The notes: generated from the letters alone by a model not told the origin. A stretch of 40,372 nt of DNA from an uncultured Alphaproteobacteria bacterium (GCA_905479605.1 CAJQNC010000065.1:1-40372), one strand, 5' to 3'; shown: positions 28,962 through 39,725, numbered from the stretch's first letter. Numbers and translations: made by a program.

Positions 28962-31297
28962 TGAACGTCGTCATTGTTGAGTCGCCTGCTAAGGCAAAAA
29001 CTATCGGAAAATATCTAGGCAAAGACTATACGGTACTTGCCAGTTTTGGCCATGTGCGAGATTTACCTTCCAAGTCAGGCTCTGTCGATCCAGATAAGGA
29101 TTTCTCCATGATTTGGCAGGTCAGCCCTGACTCAAAGAAGCATGTTGCTGAAATTTGTAAGGCCGTAAAGACTGCTGATCATGTATATCTTGCCACTGAC
29201 CCTGACCGCGAGGGAGAGGCTATCTCGTGGCATATAACTGAAATGCTCCAGGAAAAAGGTTTGCTCAAAAAGATAAAACCAGAACGCATTTCCTTTAACG
29301 CAATCACGAAATCAACCGTTCTGGATGCGCTCAAAGCTCCTCGGGATGTTGACCAAGACCTAGTTGAAGCCTACTTGGCTCGCCTGAGCTTGGACTATCT
29401 CGTCGGATTCACCCTTTCCCCAGTGCTTTGGCGAAAGTTGCCTGGCACCAAGTCTGCTGGCCGAGTGCAATCAGTAACTCTCCGTCTCGTCGTAGATCGA
29501 GAAATTGAGATAGACCAATTCAAACCACAAGAATATTGGACACTTGATTCAACATTCACCACCCAGAATGATGAGAATTTCAAGGCCCGCCTAACCCATT
29601 TGGGTGGCAAGAAACTTGACCGCTTCGACATAAATTCTGAAGACAAAGCTATGTCGGCTCTGAAATTGATCGAAGCCCAAAGCTACAAAGTTTCCTCTGT
29701 TGAAAAGAAGCGAGTCAAACGCAACCCACGCCCGCCTTTCATCACCTCCACTCTACAACAAGAGGCCAGCCGTAAACTTGGTTTTGGTGCCAAGAAAACC
29801 ATGCAGATCGCCCAAAAGCTTTATGAGGGCATTGATATCGGTGGGGAAGTTACCGGCCTTATTACCTACATGCGTACCGACTCTATCCAGGTCGAACCAG
29901 CAGCAGTGATGTCTAGCCGTGACGTTATAGAGCAAAAATTTGGCAAGGAGTATGTACCCTCCTCTCCTCGCATGTACAAAAGTAAACTAAAGAACGCACA
30001 GGAAGCTCACGAAGCTATCCGCCCCACTGTTCTCTCTCGTGATCCGGATAGCCTCAGGGATCGCTTAGACAATGATCAAATGCGTCTCTACGAATTGATT
30101 TGGAAACGGATGATGGCTTCACAAATGGCCAGCGCTGAAGTTGACCAGACCAGTGTGGACATACTATCAGATGATGGAAAAATCACTTTCCGTGCCAATG
30201 GCTCTATTATTGCCTTTGATGGCTTCCTTAAGCTTTATCGTGAAGGATTGGATGAAGGGCAAAAGGACGAAGACGAAACAAATCTTCTTCCAGCTTTATC
30301 TGAAAATGACCCTGCGGATCGCAAAGAAACAACACCTCTGCAGAAATTCACCCTTCCTCCTCCTCGCTATACCGAGGCGAGCCTCATCAAGAAAATGGAA
30401 GAATTAAGCATAGGCCGCCCTTCCACTTATACTCGAACCATCCAAGTTCTCTATGACCGGGGATATGTGCGTGCAGAGAAGCGCCAGCTTTATGCTGAGG
30501 ATCGAGGCCGGATTCTCACGGCATTCCTTCTGAACTATTTTGAACGCTATGTACAATATAACTTTACTGCTGAGTTGGAAGAAGAACTAGACAATATTTC
30601 CAACGGAAGCCTAGAGTGGAAAGCAGTTCTTAATCAGTTCTGGAAAGATTTTATTGCAGCTATTGATGGAGCCAAAGATCTATCTATTCAAGAGGTTCTC
30701 GAACATCTTCAGAAAGACCTTGAAGACCATCTCTTTCCCCCTAAAGCTGATGGCTCTAACTCTCACCAATGCCCCGATTGTAAGGACGGTCTTTTAAATC
30801 TGCGTTTAGGACGTTTTGGACCCTTTATTGCTTGCTCCAGCTATCCTGAATGTAAATATACTCGTAAGCTTACAGAAGGCGATTCAGAGGAAGAATCTAC
30901 TGAAGAAAGATTTGAGAAACGCGAACTAGGCGTTGATCCTGAATCTGAGCTACCTGTGCGCGTTAAGAAGGGCCCCTATGGCTTTTATGTACAATGGGGC
31001 GATGCCGCTAAAGGAAAAAAACCGAAGCGTGCAGGTCTTCCCAAAGGTCAAGACCCCAATACGTTTACTCTCGAACAAGCCATTTCTTTAGGTGCACTGC
31101 CTAGGGACGTAGGTATCCACCCTGAATCTAGCGAAATGATCACGGCAGGTATTGGTCGTTTCGGACCCTATATCAAGCATGGCAAGACCTACGTCTCTCT
31201 TAAAGGTGATGATAATGTCTTAACTATCGGGCTGAACCGAGCTGTGGTGCTCATAGCTGAGAACGCCAAAAAACCTAAGCAGAAGAAAAAAGCGTAA
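28958..31297 (+). CDS. topA: DNA topoisomerase I
   Basis: NVVIVESPAKAKTIGKYLGKDYTVLASFGHVRDLP, YLATDPDREGEAISWH, GLITYMRTDS, RPSTYTRTIQVL, zinc-finger CPDC..CSSYPEC. Confidence 0.98.
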   Translation: MMNVVIVESPAKAKTIGKYLGKDYTVLASFGHVRDLPSKSGSVDPDKDFSMIWQVSPDSKKHVAEICKAVKTADHVYLATDPDREGEAISWHITEMLQEKGLLKKIKPERISFNAITKSTVLDALKAPRDVDQDLVEAYLARLSLDYLVGFTLSPVLWRKLPGTKSAGRVQSVTLRLVVDREIEIDQFKPQEYWTLDSTFTTQNDENFKARLTHLGGKKLDRFDINSEDKAMSALKLIEAQSYKVSSVEKKRVKRNPRPPFITSTLQQEASRKLGFGAKKTMQIAQKLYEGIDIGGEVTGLITYMRTDSIQVEPAAVMSSRDVIEQKFGKEYVPSSPRMYKSKLKNAQEAHEAIRPTVLSRDPDSLRDRLDNDQMRLYELIWKRMMASQMASAEVDQTSVDILSDDGKITFRANGSIIAFDGFLKLYREGLDEGQKDEDETNLLPALSENDPADRKETTPLQKFTLPPPRYTEASLIKKMEELSIGRPSTYTRTIQVLYDRGYVRAEKRQLYAEDRGRILTAFLLNYFERYVQYNFTAELEEELDNISNGSLEWKAVLNQFWKDFIAAIDGAKDLSIQEVLEHLQKDLEDHLFPPKADGSNSHQCPDCKDGLLNLRLGRFGPFIACSSYPECKYTRKLTEGDSEEESTEERFEKRELGVDPESELPVRVKKGPYGFYVQWGDAAKGKKPKRAGLPKGQDPNTFTLEQAISLGALPRDVGIHPESSEMITAGIGRFGPYIKHGKTYVSLKGDDNVLTIGLNRAVVLIAENAKKPKQKKKA

Positions 31298-33469
31298 GTG
31301 GCTCGAAAATCCAAGAAAAAACCTCTCCCTTCTAAGGATGATATCTTAGCCTTCATCAATGAAAGCTCTATAAACGTGAGCAAACGGGAAATTGCTCGTG
31401 CATTTCATATCAAGGGTGAAGAGCGGATTTGGCTGAAGGGAATTTTAAAAGAAATGGCTGAAGAGGGCCTTTTGGCGCAAAAAGGCCGTCGCCAGGTCCT
31501 TATTAAAGATAAACTCCCACCTGTTATGGTCTGCACTCTGACGAGCGAGTTTTCGCCTGATGGTGAACCTCTACTTGAACCAACCAATGATGAATTCTCA
31601 CCAGCACCTAAGATTATCCTCGATGATTCACGGGCTGCTAAACTGGCCCCAGGAGAGCAACTCCTGGTTAGGCTACGTAAAGAAGACGATTTTTATATTG
31701 CTAAAATGATGAAACGCTTAGATGGCAAAGCTCAGGAGATGGTAGGTGTCGTGCATATAACCAAAGGCGCACCACATTTGGCTCCATGTACAAGGCAAGA
31801 AGGACGTAAATACCCCATCAAAAATCTTCCTCCTGATATCGAAGCCGGAGATCTGGTCCTCGCCTCCATTTCATCGTCATCACATCATGGAAAACGTATC
31901 GCTAAGATCAAACAACGGCTTGGAGAGCAAGGTGCTCCTGATACCTTGAGTACACTCTCAATACACTCATTACAGATTCCTCATATTTTTCCTACCGAAG
32001 CTCTACAGCAAGCAAGAAAAGAACTAACCGTTCCTCCCCTCGGGCAACGTGAAGATCTACGCCACCTGCCGTTAGTCACAATCGATGGTGAGGACGCCAA
32101 GGACTTCGACGATGCTGTATGGGCAGAACACACTGAGGATGAGGGGTGGCACTTAATCGTTGCCATTGCCGATGTGGCTCATTATGTTCATCCTAATACG
32201 CCACTGGACAAAGAAGCCTATCTGCGTGGCAACTCTGTGTACCTGCCCGATCAAGTTATTCCAATGCTACCTGAAGAGCTTTCCAATGACCTGTGCTCCT
32301 TACGGCCAAATAAAGATCGAGCTTCCTTTGCTGTACACTTGTGGCTGGATCAGCAAGGTCGACTCAAAAAACATAAATTTGTCCGAGCCTTGATCAAGTC
32401 TCATGCCCGCCTGACTTACAACCAAGTCAAAGAAGCTCTTGATGGCAACCCTGATAAAATTACAGCACCTCTTATGGATGAGATTATTCATCCACTATTT
32501 GGAGCCTTTGAGGAATTAAAGAAAGCCCGACAATCCCGCGGAACTCTAGATTTCGATATCCCCGAACAACGTATTGTCTTTGCTGATGATGGCAACGTGG
32601 CTGAGGTGGTTCCTTTGATACGCAACGAAGCGCATATGCTGATCGAAGAATTCATGATTCTTGCCAATGTGGCAGCAGCACAGCAGTTGGAGCAACGTAA
32701 TGCACCCTGCATGTACCGTATTCATGAGCCTCCCTCTGAAGAAAAAATTGCAGCTTTACGTGAGACTCTCAAAGGGTTGGGACTTAAATTGCCAAAGGGT
32801 CAGGTCGTTTTGCCAAAGACCTTCTCTCAACTCATTGAGGCTTCTAAAGAAACTCCTCACCATTCTCTTGTCAGTGAATTGGCACTTCGTAGCCAAATGC
32901 AGGCTCGCTATGATCCCAGCAATGCAGGTCATTTCGGCCTTAACCTGACTCGCTATGCCCACTTTACGTCACCAATTCGCCGCTATGCAGACTTGGTGGT
33001 GCATCGTAGCCTTATCAGTTCTCTAGATCTAGGCAAAGATGGACTCAGTGGCCATGAAATCTTTGAAGAAATGGCCAAGCATATCTCCACCACGGACCGC
33101 CGTGCAGAACAAGCCGAACGCGACGTAAAAGCACGCTTCATATCCGCTTATCTGCAGACCCATATCGGTAAAGAGTTCTTAGGTAGAATCCGCGGTGTCG
33201 TTAACTTTGGCTTATTTGTGGAACTCAATGGCTTGGGCATGGATGGCCTGGTACCCATGTCTCTCCTGCCTAATGACTATTGGGTCTTTGAAGAAAGCAA
33301 GCATCAGTTGATTGGAAGACGCACTCGTCATACCTATACCCTGGGAGATCCTATTACCGTTCGCCTGGTAGATGTGAATCCCCTCGCAAATTCTGTCACA
33401 CTTGAAGTGTCAGAAGGGCCAAAAACTAAATCAATGAAGAAAAAACCAAAAAAGCCGCAAATTCGTTGA
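31298..33469 (+). CDS. rnr: ribonuclease R
   Basis: GTG start right after the topA stop; LVTIDGEDAKDFDDAVWAE, GNSVYLPDQVIPMLPEELSNDLCSL, YARFTSP-like YAHFTSPIRRYADLVVHRSL, C-terminal S1 domain FLGRIRGVVNFGLFVELNGLGMDGLVP. Confidence 0.97.
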   Translation: MARKSKKKPLPSKDDILAFINESSINVSKREIARAFHIKGEERIWLKGILKEMAEEGLLAQKGRRQVLIKDKLPPVMVCTLTSEFSPDGEPLLEPTNDEFSPAPKIILDDSRAAKLAPGEQLLVRLRKEDDFYIAKMMKRLDGKAQEMVGVVHITKGAPHLAPCTRQEGRKYPIKNLPPDIEAGDLVLASISSSSHHGKRIAKIKQRLGEQGAPDTLSTLSIHSLQIPHIFPTEALQQARKELTVPPLGQREDLRHLPLVTIDGEDAKDFDDAVWAEHTEDEGWHLIVAIADVAHYVHPNTPLDKEAYLRGNSVYLPDQVIPMLPEELSNDLCSLRPNKDRASFAVHLWLDQQGRLKKHKFVRALIKSHARLTYNQVKEALDGNPDKITAPLMDEIIHPLFGAFEELKKARQSRGTLDFDIPEQRIVFADDGNVAEVVPLIRNEAHMLIEEFMILANVAAAQQLEQRNAPCMYRIHEPPSEEKIAALRETLKGLGLKLPKGQVVLPKTFSQLIEASKETPHHSLVSELALRSQMQARYDPSNAGHFGLNLTRYAHFTSPIRRYADLVVHRSLISSLDLGKDGLSGHEIFEEMAKHISTTDRRAEQAERDVKARFISAYLQTHIGKEFLGRIRGVVNFGLFVELNGLGMDGLVPMSLLPNDYWVFEESKHQLIGRRTRHTYTLGDPITVRLVDVNPLANSVTLEVSEGPKTKSMKKKPKKPQIR

Positions 33470-33615
33470 TAGCTCCAGGGATTTTTCTTATCACCCACAC
33501 ACGGACGTACCCTTGATCAAGTTTGAAAAACAGCCATAAACCTTGACAAATCGGCTCATTTCCTAGAGATTGGTCATCGAATGATTTAGAACAAATTCAA
33601 GAATTTAATATATTT

Positions 33616-34947
33616 ATGCCTAATATATCCACTCTCAAAGCTGAACACCCCCATATTTTTAACAACAGAGCATGGGTAGTCTGGGGCATCGCTGCCGTTT
33701 TCTATGCATTCCAGTTTATGTTGCGGGTGTCACCTGGTGTCCTGGCTAACGATTTGATGCGTGACTTTCAGATTGATGCCTGTTCTTTAGGCCTTTTGAC
33801 AGCTTGTTACTATTATGCTTACTCCTCCTTGCAAATTCCTGCAGGGGCGCTGATGGATAGGCTTAAGCCGCGAAAGATGATGACTTTTGCTGCGATACTT
33901 TGCTCATCAGGATGCTTAATCTTTGCATCATCCAGTGACCTCTTCATGGCTAGCATCGGCCGAACCATGATCGGAGCGGGCTCTGCTTTTGCTTTCCTCA
34001 GCTGCTTAAAGCTAGCAACTCTTTGGTTCCCTTCTCGAAAGCTTCCTTTGGTCGTCGGCCTTACCTTATGTTTGGGTACGATGGGAGCCATTTTTGCAAG
34101 TTCACCTTTAGCTTGGTTATCGGAAATGGTGGGGTGGCGTTCTGCGTTATGGGCCATTTCATTTTTAGGTTTCACCATTGCCACCTGTGGGTGGATATTT
34201 ATTCGTGACTATCCATGTGAGGTCATGAAGGCTGACCATACGGAACAACAGGAAAATATGCCATGGTACAAATCAGTATCTACAGTGGCAACAAACCCTC
34301 AGTGCTGGCTTATCGGTATTTTTGGCGGATTAATGTACGTCCCCCTCTCCGCTTTTGCAGACTTGTGGGGAGTTCCTTTTCTCATGGCGAAATACAACAT
34401 TTCCAACGCCTCTGCAGGGTTTGCTTCAGCCATGTTTTATGTTGGCATTGGAATTGGAGCTCCCTTATTTTCATATGTCACCAACTATTTCAAAGCCTTC
34501 CGACCTGCCATCCAACTTTCTGCACTTGTAGGCGCAATATTCTTTCTTATTGCCATCTATATGCCTGGCCTCTCATTTACCGTGACAGCTTTATGCCTTC
34601 TTATGGCAGGCCTTGCCCTCGGCGGGCAATTCCTAGCTTTTTCAATTACGGTAGAGATTAACCCCAGCTATGCCAGTGGTACTGCCGGTGGATTTCACAA
34701 TATGATCTGCATGATGAGTGGGGTAATTACTCAGCCACTTATTGGTTGGATTTTGAAATCCGTATGGACAGGCGAATATGTCGAAGGCATTCCCAACTAT
34801 ACCCTAGGGAACTATCAAGTCGCACTTTGCATCGTACCAGGAGCCTTAATGTTGGCAACAATTATACCCTGGTTAATCCGTGAGGTATATGTTACATCCT
34901 CAGACGAGGTACACCCTGTGGATCAAAAGCAGAAATCTACTGTTTGA
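33616..34947 (+). CDS. MFS transporter
   Basis: 12-TM-like hydrophobicity; WVVWGIAAVFYAFQFMLRVSPGVLANDLM, ALMDRLKPRKMM, GRTMIGAGSAFAFLSCLKLATLWFP. Confidence 0.92.
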   Translation: MPNISTLKAEHPHIFNNRAWVVWGIAAVFYAFQFMLRVSPGVLANDLMRDFQIDACSLGLLTACYYYAYSSLQIPAGALMDRLKPRKMMTFAAILCSSGCLIFASSSDLFMASIGRTMIGAGSAFAFLSCLKLATLWFPSRKLPLVVGLTLCLGTMGAIFASSPLAWLSEMVGWRSALWAISFLGFTIATCGWIFIRDYPCEVMKADHTEQQENMPWYKSVSTVATNPQCWLIGIFGGLMYVPLSAFADLWGVPFLMAKYNISNASAGFASAMFYVGIGIGAPLFSYVTNYFKAFRPAIQLSALVGAIFFLIAIYMPGLSFTVTALCLLMAGLALGGQFLAFSITVEINPSYASGTAGGFHNMICMMSGVITQPLIGWILKSVWTGEYVEGIPNYTLGNYQVALCIVPGALMLATIIPWLIREVYVTSSDEVHPVDQKQKSTV

Positions 34948-34979
34948 TCTCATAATTTAACGCCAGACCGGGCAAGCTG

Positions 34980-36257
34980 ATGAATAGAGTTACCACTGCA
35001 AATCAAAGCCAAACTAATCTGATGCCATGGATCGTGTGGGGTGTCGCCGCACTGTTTTATGCTTTCCAATTCGTACTTCGAGTCTCTCCTTCCTTTATGG
35101 CTGATGAACTTATGTCAGCCTTTAAAGTCGAAGCCTGTGCCTTAGGAGCTTTGATCTCTTGCTATTATATTGCCTATTGCATAGTTCAGATTCCCATCGG
35201 CGTGCTCTTGGATAAATTAAAACCTCGGCGAACCATTAGTTTAGCTGTCGTTTTATGCCTCATAGGGACTTTTATGTTTGCCATGTCACCCTGCCTTACT
35301 GTAGCAGCAATTGGACGGGCATTGATAGGTGCAGGATCCGCAGCAGCGCTTCTCGGTTGTTTGAAGGTTGGAACTATCTGGTTCCCTCCCCGCCTACTTC
35401 CCCGAGTCGTAGGACTTACATTCCTTATAGGTTCCTCGGGAGCCCTTATGGCAGGACCACCCCTTGCCTGGCTTATGGACTTACTTGACTGGCGCAGTGC
35501 TCTTATAGTGATTGGGTTTATTGGTGTTGCTGTCTTTCTAGCCATCTGGTTTATCGTGAAAGATAACTCACCCTATTCATATAACGCTGAGCCTGAAAAG
35601 CCCCCTTCTTGGAAAACATTCACATCTGTCCTACAAAATAAAGCAGGATGGATTACGGGTATCTACAGTGGGCTTATGTACCTTCCCCTATCTGGATTTG
35701 CTGACATGTGGGGAGCGCCGTATATCAAATCTGCCTATGGTGTAGACAACTCATCAGCAGGGATTGCGATTGGCTCATTCTACTTAGGAATTGGAATTGG
35801 AGCCCCTATTTTTTCATGGATCAATGATCGAATAGGAGCTTTTCGCCCTACAATGCTTCTATCCTCTCTATTAAGCCTAGGATTTGTATCCGTAGCTCTC
35901 TGCATGCCATACTTACCTTTTAGCGTTCTGTGTGTGTTCTTATTGGCTACGGGCATCAGCTTAGGAGGTCAATTCCTCGGCTATACGGTGGCCACGCGAA
36001 TTAACCCTATCGAAGCAAGTGGATCTGCCTGTGGATTCCATAACATGTTAACGATGATGAGCGGGGTCATTGCCCAACCTCTTATGGGCTGGATTTTAGA
36101 TGTCACTTGGGCTGGAGATATTATTAATGGTGTACACCAATTCACCCCCTATGGTTATCAACTGTCTATGTTGATAGTCCCTCTAGGGCTTGCAGCCGCT
36201 TGCATCTTAGTGAAGTGGATCCCTGAAGTGGCAGACCCCAAATACTCCCTAGCTTAA
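34980..36257 (+). CDS. MFS transporter (tandem paralogue of the preceding gene)
   Basis: WIVWGVAALFYAFQFVLRVSPSFMADELM, VLLDKLKPRRTI, GRALIGAGSAAALLGCLKVGTIWFP; clearly similar to 33616..34947. Confidence 0.92.
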   Translation: MNRVTTANQSQTNLMPWIVWGVAALFYAFQFVLRVSPSFMADELMSAFKVEACALGALISCYYIAYCIVQIPIGVLLDKLKPRRTISLAVVLCLIGTFMFAMSPCLTVAAIGRALIGAGSAAALLGCLKVGTIWFPPRLLPRVVGLTFLIGSSGALMAGPPLAWLMDLLDWRSALIVIGFIGVAVFLAIWFIVKDNSPYSYNAEPEKPPSWKTFTSVLQNKAGWITGIYSGLMYLPLSGFADMWGAPYIKSAYGVDNSSAGIAIGSFYLGIGIGAPIFSWINDRIGAFRPTMLLSSLLSLGFVSVALCMPYLPFSVLCVFLLATGISLGGQFLGYTVATRINPIEASGSACGFHNMLTMMSGVIAQPLMGWILDVTWAGDIINGVHQFTPYGYQLSMLIVPLGLAAACILVKWIPEVADPKYSLA

Positions 36258-36721
36258 GACTCTCCAATTGAACTATTGAGCATCCAAGCGTTCATCTCAA
36301 GCTTCTCTGCTCGCTGTATCATCATATCTGCCGTAACCCTATCTTCAAACTTCTCTGCCAAACCAGCACACTCAGAAGCTTTATGGGAAAGCAACATGTT
36401 ACAATCTCTTAATTCTTCAAGCATGCCGCGTTCACCTGGTATTTCTGAAGCTTCTTTCATTTCACTCAAATCCTGCAGTTCCTTTAGGGAGTAAGGAGCC
36501 TTAAAACCCAGGGCCCTAATTCGTTCTGCAATCGTATCGAGAGACTTCCATAAATCTGTATACTGATCTTCAAAGAGCAAGTGCAGGGTATGGAAGTGCA
36601 CTCCCTCTACATTCCAGTGAAAACCGTGGGTTTTCATATACAGCACAGCTGTGTCAGCTAGAAAACTCTTCAATACTTCAGAAATTTGCTGCCGGGCAGC
36701 AGAATCAGTTAAATAAGACAT
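36254..36721 (-). CDS. dps: Dps family DNA-protection/ferritin-like protein
   Basis: LADTAVLYMKTHGFHWNVEGVHFHTLHLLFEDQYTDLWKSLDTIAERIRALG. Start assigned to ATG at 36721 with AGGAGGTGAC just upstream; ORF track starts at 36757. Confidence 0.95.
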   Translation of the reverse strand: MSYLTDSAARQQISEVLKSFLADTAVLYMKTHGFHWNVEGVHFHTLHLLFEDQYTDLWKSLDTIAERIRALGFKAPYSLKELQDLSEMKEASEIPGERGMLEELRDCNMLLSHKASECAGLAEKFEDRVTADMMIQRAEKLEMNAWMLNSSIGES

Positions 36722-36793
36722 GTCACCTCCTGTGATTCTTTTTTTTGAAAGTAACAAGGAATTATTAATGATTCGTTAAAAAACCAAGGAAGG

Positions 36794-37969
36794 CTAAGCC
36801 AAATAGACATAGAAAATATTTGCTACAAAGATTATATAAAACAACTGCTTGGTGTATGGAAATACAAAGTATCTACTCAACAGCGAGAGTATCGTAATGA
36901 CAATAAGTCCGGGATACATAGCTTGCACTACTGGCCCTAAATAAGCCACTACACCTTGAAAACGGAGTGTGGAGATCAGGCAGGAGATTACAATCGTTGC
37001 AATGATACAGACATTCATGGGAATCCGTTCCATAAATATATTCTCGTAGATGAACTCAGAAAAAGCACTAACCAAAGCCACTGCTGTCGTTAGACAGGCG
37101 AGTATATAAGCCACACATACCACGGGAGCCGCATAAGGCCCCATCAGATGGTGAGCTAATATGGATAGAGCTTGATCAGGAGACGATTGCAACACAATTT
37201 CACTATAGTGAGAACCTAGATAGATAAACGCTACATAAACGAGGCTTAAGAGGAAAGTTCCCAATAGCAGCGCTTTGATAATTAAGCGATTGATAGAATA
37301 CTCAGAATTTTCAGGGCCGGCTTTATTTTGAATATAGCCGATAAGAATAATAGCAAAGAAATATGTCGCAAGGAGGTCCATCGTTTGATACCCCTCTTGC
37401 AATGAGTGTATAAAACTTCCACCTAAGTTGGTATCAGGAACATATTGATTATTATCTCCATGATAGATTCCTAATGCAATAATGCAGATAAGGGACGCCA
37501 ATAAAAAGGGAGTCAGAAAGTTTCCAATATTACTCACCAATTGGGTCCGATCAAATACCAAAAAGTAAATGATAAGCCCAGCCACAGATGCATAAGCATA
37601 GACATTCATATCGGGAAATAGAGTTAAGAAGCTACCATAAGCCACTGTTATAACTCGAGGAGTTCCCCCAAATGGTCCAATCAGAAGCATCAAGACAAGA
37701 GGGATAAGGAATCCCCCATACTTACCCAAGATAGAGAAAAAAACTTCGTAACTACGTTCAGAATTTACAATGGCGAGGAGCCCTAAGAAGGGAACCAAAA
37801 CACCTGCAATAGTAAAGCCAATAATGGCGACAGGATAATGGTTGCCTACATCTGCGCCAATGGTGAGCGGATACACAAGGTTTCCGGCACCAAAAAACAT
37901 AGAAAACATCGCAAAACCAGTACTTAATATCAAAGCCAGGTTATGTTGTTTGGCAGTTTTAAAACTCAC
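36794..37969 (-). CDS. brnQ: branched-chain amino acid:cation symporter (BrnQ family)
   Basis: STGFAMFSMFFGAGNLVYPLTIGADVGNHYPVAIIGFTIAGVLVPFLGLLAIV, QEGYQTMDLLATYFFAIILIGYI. Confidence 0.93.
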   Translation of the reverse strand: MSFKTAKQHNLALILSTGFAMFSMFFGAGNLVYPLTIGADVGNHYPVAIIGFTIAGVLVPFLGLLAIVNSERSYEVFFSILGKYGGFLIPLVLMLLIGPFGGTPRVITVAYGSFLTLFPDMNVYAYASVAGLIIYFLVFDRTQLVSNIGNFLTPFLLASLICIIALGIYHGDNNQYVPDTNLGGSFIHSLQEGYQTMDLLATYFFAIILIGYIQNKAGPENSEYSINRLIIKALLLGTFLLSLVYVAFIYLGSHYSEIVLQSSPDQALSILAHHLMGPYAAPVVCVAYILACLTTAVALVSAFSEFIYENIFMERIPMNVCIIATIVISCLISTLRFQGVVAYLGPVVQAMYPGLIVITILSLLSRYFVFPYTKQLFYIIFVANIFYVYLA

Positions 37970-38104
37970 TCTCCAAAACCTTTTATTTTGTCATATCGGC
38001 ATCCATTGATGCTGAACATAGATATAAAAACAACCTTGGTCAAATTGTAATAATTACCTACATAATGTCGATGTCTTTTTTTCAAATGATTAATAAATAT
38101 CAGA

Positions 38105-38869
38105 TTATAACTCTATGAGACAGTTATCGTATGCTGGATATACCCCATCCGGCAGCTCAGATCTAAGTGTTTGATAATCCAACAATGCTGACATATGTGT
38201 TAAATATGCAACGTCCGGCTTAACACGCTCAATCCATTCAAGGGTTTGCGCAAGATGTGAATGGGTAGTCTTTGGCTCTCGTGATACACAATCCACAACC
38301 CAAACCTTAATACCTTCCAGAACCTCGAAAGCCTCTTCACTTAACCGCACCACATCAGTTGAATAGGCGAAGTCTCCGATACGGTAGCCCAGTGTAGTTT
38401 GATACCCATGATCTTGCTCAAACGGAATCACTTCCAGATCACCCACCTGAAATGGGCCAGTAATAATGTGAGGCTCAGCGAACCCTCGATAAAGTTCTGG
38501 GACTTCAGTGGGGTGCCGGAAGATATAAGGGAACCGTTTCTGAAGATCCTGAAGTGTTTTTTCATCTGCATAGATAGGAATCTGTTGCCCCCTTGCATAA
38601 TGCATGGGACGTAAATCATCAATTCCATGAGTGTGATCTGCATGGTCATGGGTATAAAGCACGGCATCAATATGAGAAATATTAGCCCTTAGTAGCTGCT
38701 CGCGAAAATCTGGTGAAGTATCAATCACCAGCGTTGTATTCCCCTCCTGTACAGCCACAGAAACTCGTGTCCGTCGATTCCGAGGCTCATTGGGGTCGCA
38801 ATGCCCCCATTCCCCAGTCACGAGAGGAACACCCCCAGAAGAACCACATCCTAAAATTCGTACCTTCAT
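38105..38869 (-). CDS. MBL-fold metallo-hydrolase (PhnP/RNase Z-like)
   Basis: LGCGSSGGVPLVTGEWGHCDPNEPRNRRTRVS, TSPDFREQLL, AVLYTHDHADHTHGIDDLR, DVAYLTHMSALLDY. Confidence 0.93.
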   Translation of the reverse strand: MKVRILGCGSSGGVPLVTGEWGHCDPNEPRNRRTRVSVAVQEGNTTLVIDTSPDFREQLLRANISHIDAVLYTHDHADHTHGIDDLRPMHYARGQQIPIYADEKTLQDLQKRFPYIFRHPTEVPELYRGFAEPHIITGPFQVGDLEVIPFEQDHGYQTTLGYRIGDFAYSTDVVRLSEEAFEVLEGIKVWVVDCVSREPKTTHSHLAQTLEWIERVKPDVAYLTHMSALLDYQTLRSELPDGVYPAYDNCLIEL

Positions 38870-38870
38870 A

Positions 38871-39659
38871 TTATTTAATCTTTGAAAAGAGTTGATAAAA
38901 ATTGCGTGTTGTCGAATCCGCTACTTCTTCCAGAGATACTCCTTTGACCTCAGCTAACTTCTGTGCCGTATGCACAACATAAGCCGGCTGATTGGGCTTA
39001 CCGCGGTATGGAACGGGTGCCAGATAAGGAGCATCTGTTTCAATAAGCAATCGCTCCATTGGTACATCGGCGATCACCTTTCGGATTTCTTCTGCCTTAT
39101 TAAAGGTAATAATACCTGAAACAGAAATGTAGAACCCTAGATCCAAAGCTTCTCTCGCAAGATAATCCGTGCCGCTAAAGCAGTGTATAAGCCCCCTCAC
39201 CTTACCTTGGCCAAACTCCTTGAGAAACTGAATCGTATCCTCTTCAGCATCACGGGTATGAACGACCAATGGAAGATCCAGCTCTAGCGCCGCCTCTATA
39301 TGAGCCTGAAAGCTTTCTTGCTGCGGCTCCTTAGGGCTGTGCATATAGTAGTAATCAAGTCCAGTCTCACCAAAACCTACAACCTTTGGTTTGGCAGCTT
39401 CCACTCTCAGGGCTTTCTTCAAATCATCAAGAGAGTACTCTTTGAGAGTTCTCTCAGCTTCGTGAGGATGAATACCAAACGTCGCATGAATATGTGGGTG
39501 TGAGTCGGCTATAGCCTGAATACGCTGGGTTTTATCCATATCCACTGAGATCGTAAGCATATGGCCCACGCCTGCATTTTTACCATGAGCCAACGTTGCC
39601 TCTAAATCATCGGACAATTCAGGGTAATCGAGGTGACAGTGGCTATCAACAAACTTCAC
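38871..39659 (-). CDS. tatD: TatD family hydrolase (metal-dependent DNase)
   Basis: FVDSHCHLDYPELSDDLEATL, ATFGIHPHEAERT, GETGLDYYYMHSPKEPQQESFQAHIEAALELDLPLVVHTRDAEEDT, LIETDAPYLAPVPYRGKPNQPAYVVHTAQKLAE. Confidence 0.96.
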   Translation of the reverse strand: MKFVDSHCHLDYPELSDDLEATLAHGKNAGVGHMLTISVDMDKTQRIQAIADSHPHIHATFGIHPHEAERTLKEYSLDDLKKALRVEAAKPKVVGFGETGLDYYYMHSPKEPQQESFQAHIEAALELDLPLVVHTRDAEEDTIQFLKEFGQGKVRGLIHCFSGTDYLAREALDLGFYISVSGIITFNKAEEIRKVIADVPMERLLIETDAPYLAPVPYRGKPNQPAYVVHTAQKLAEVKGVSLEEVADSTTRNFYQLFSKIK

Positions 39660-39725
39660 GGCTTTCTCCTTATTGAATTAAGATTCTAAGGAGGACGAGT
39701 GAATTGTCAATGGTAAGCCTCTTAC

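Noticed and set aside
33543-33548. TTGACA -35-like box upstream of the first MFS gene
   Set aside because: No convincing -10 element at the right spacing (agattg at best).
33819-34184. 121-aa antisense ORF in the first MFS gene, with a matching 119-aa antisense ORF (35186..35545) at the same place in the second
   Set aside because: Apparent conservation is explained by the homologous sense-strand MFS genes; low-complexity translation, no RBS case.
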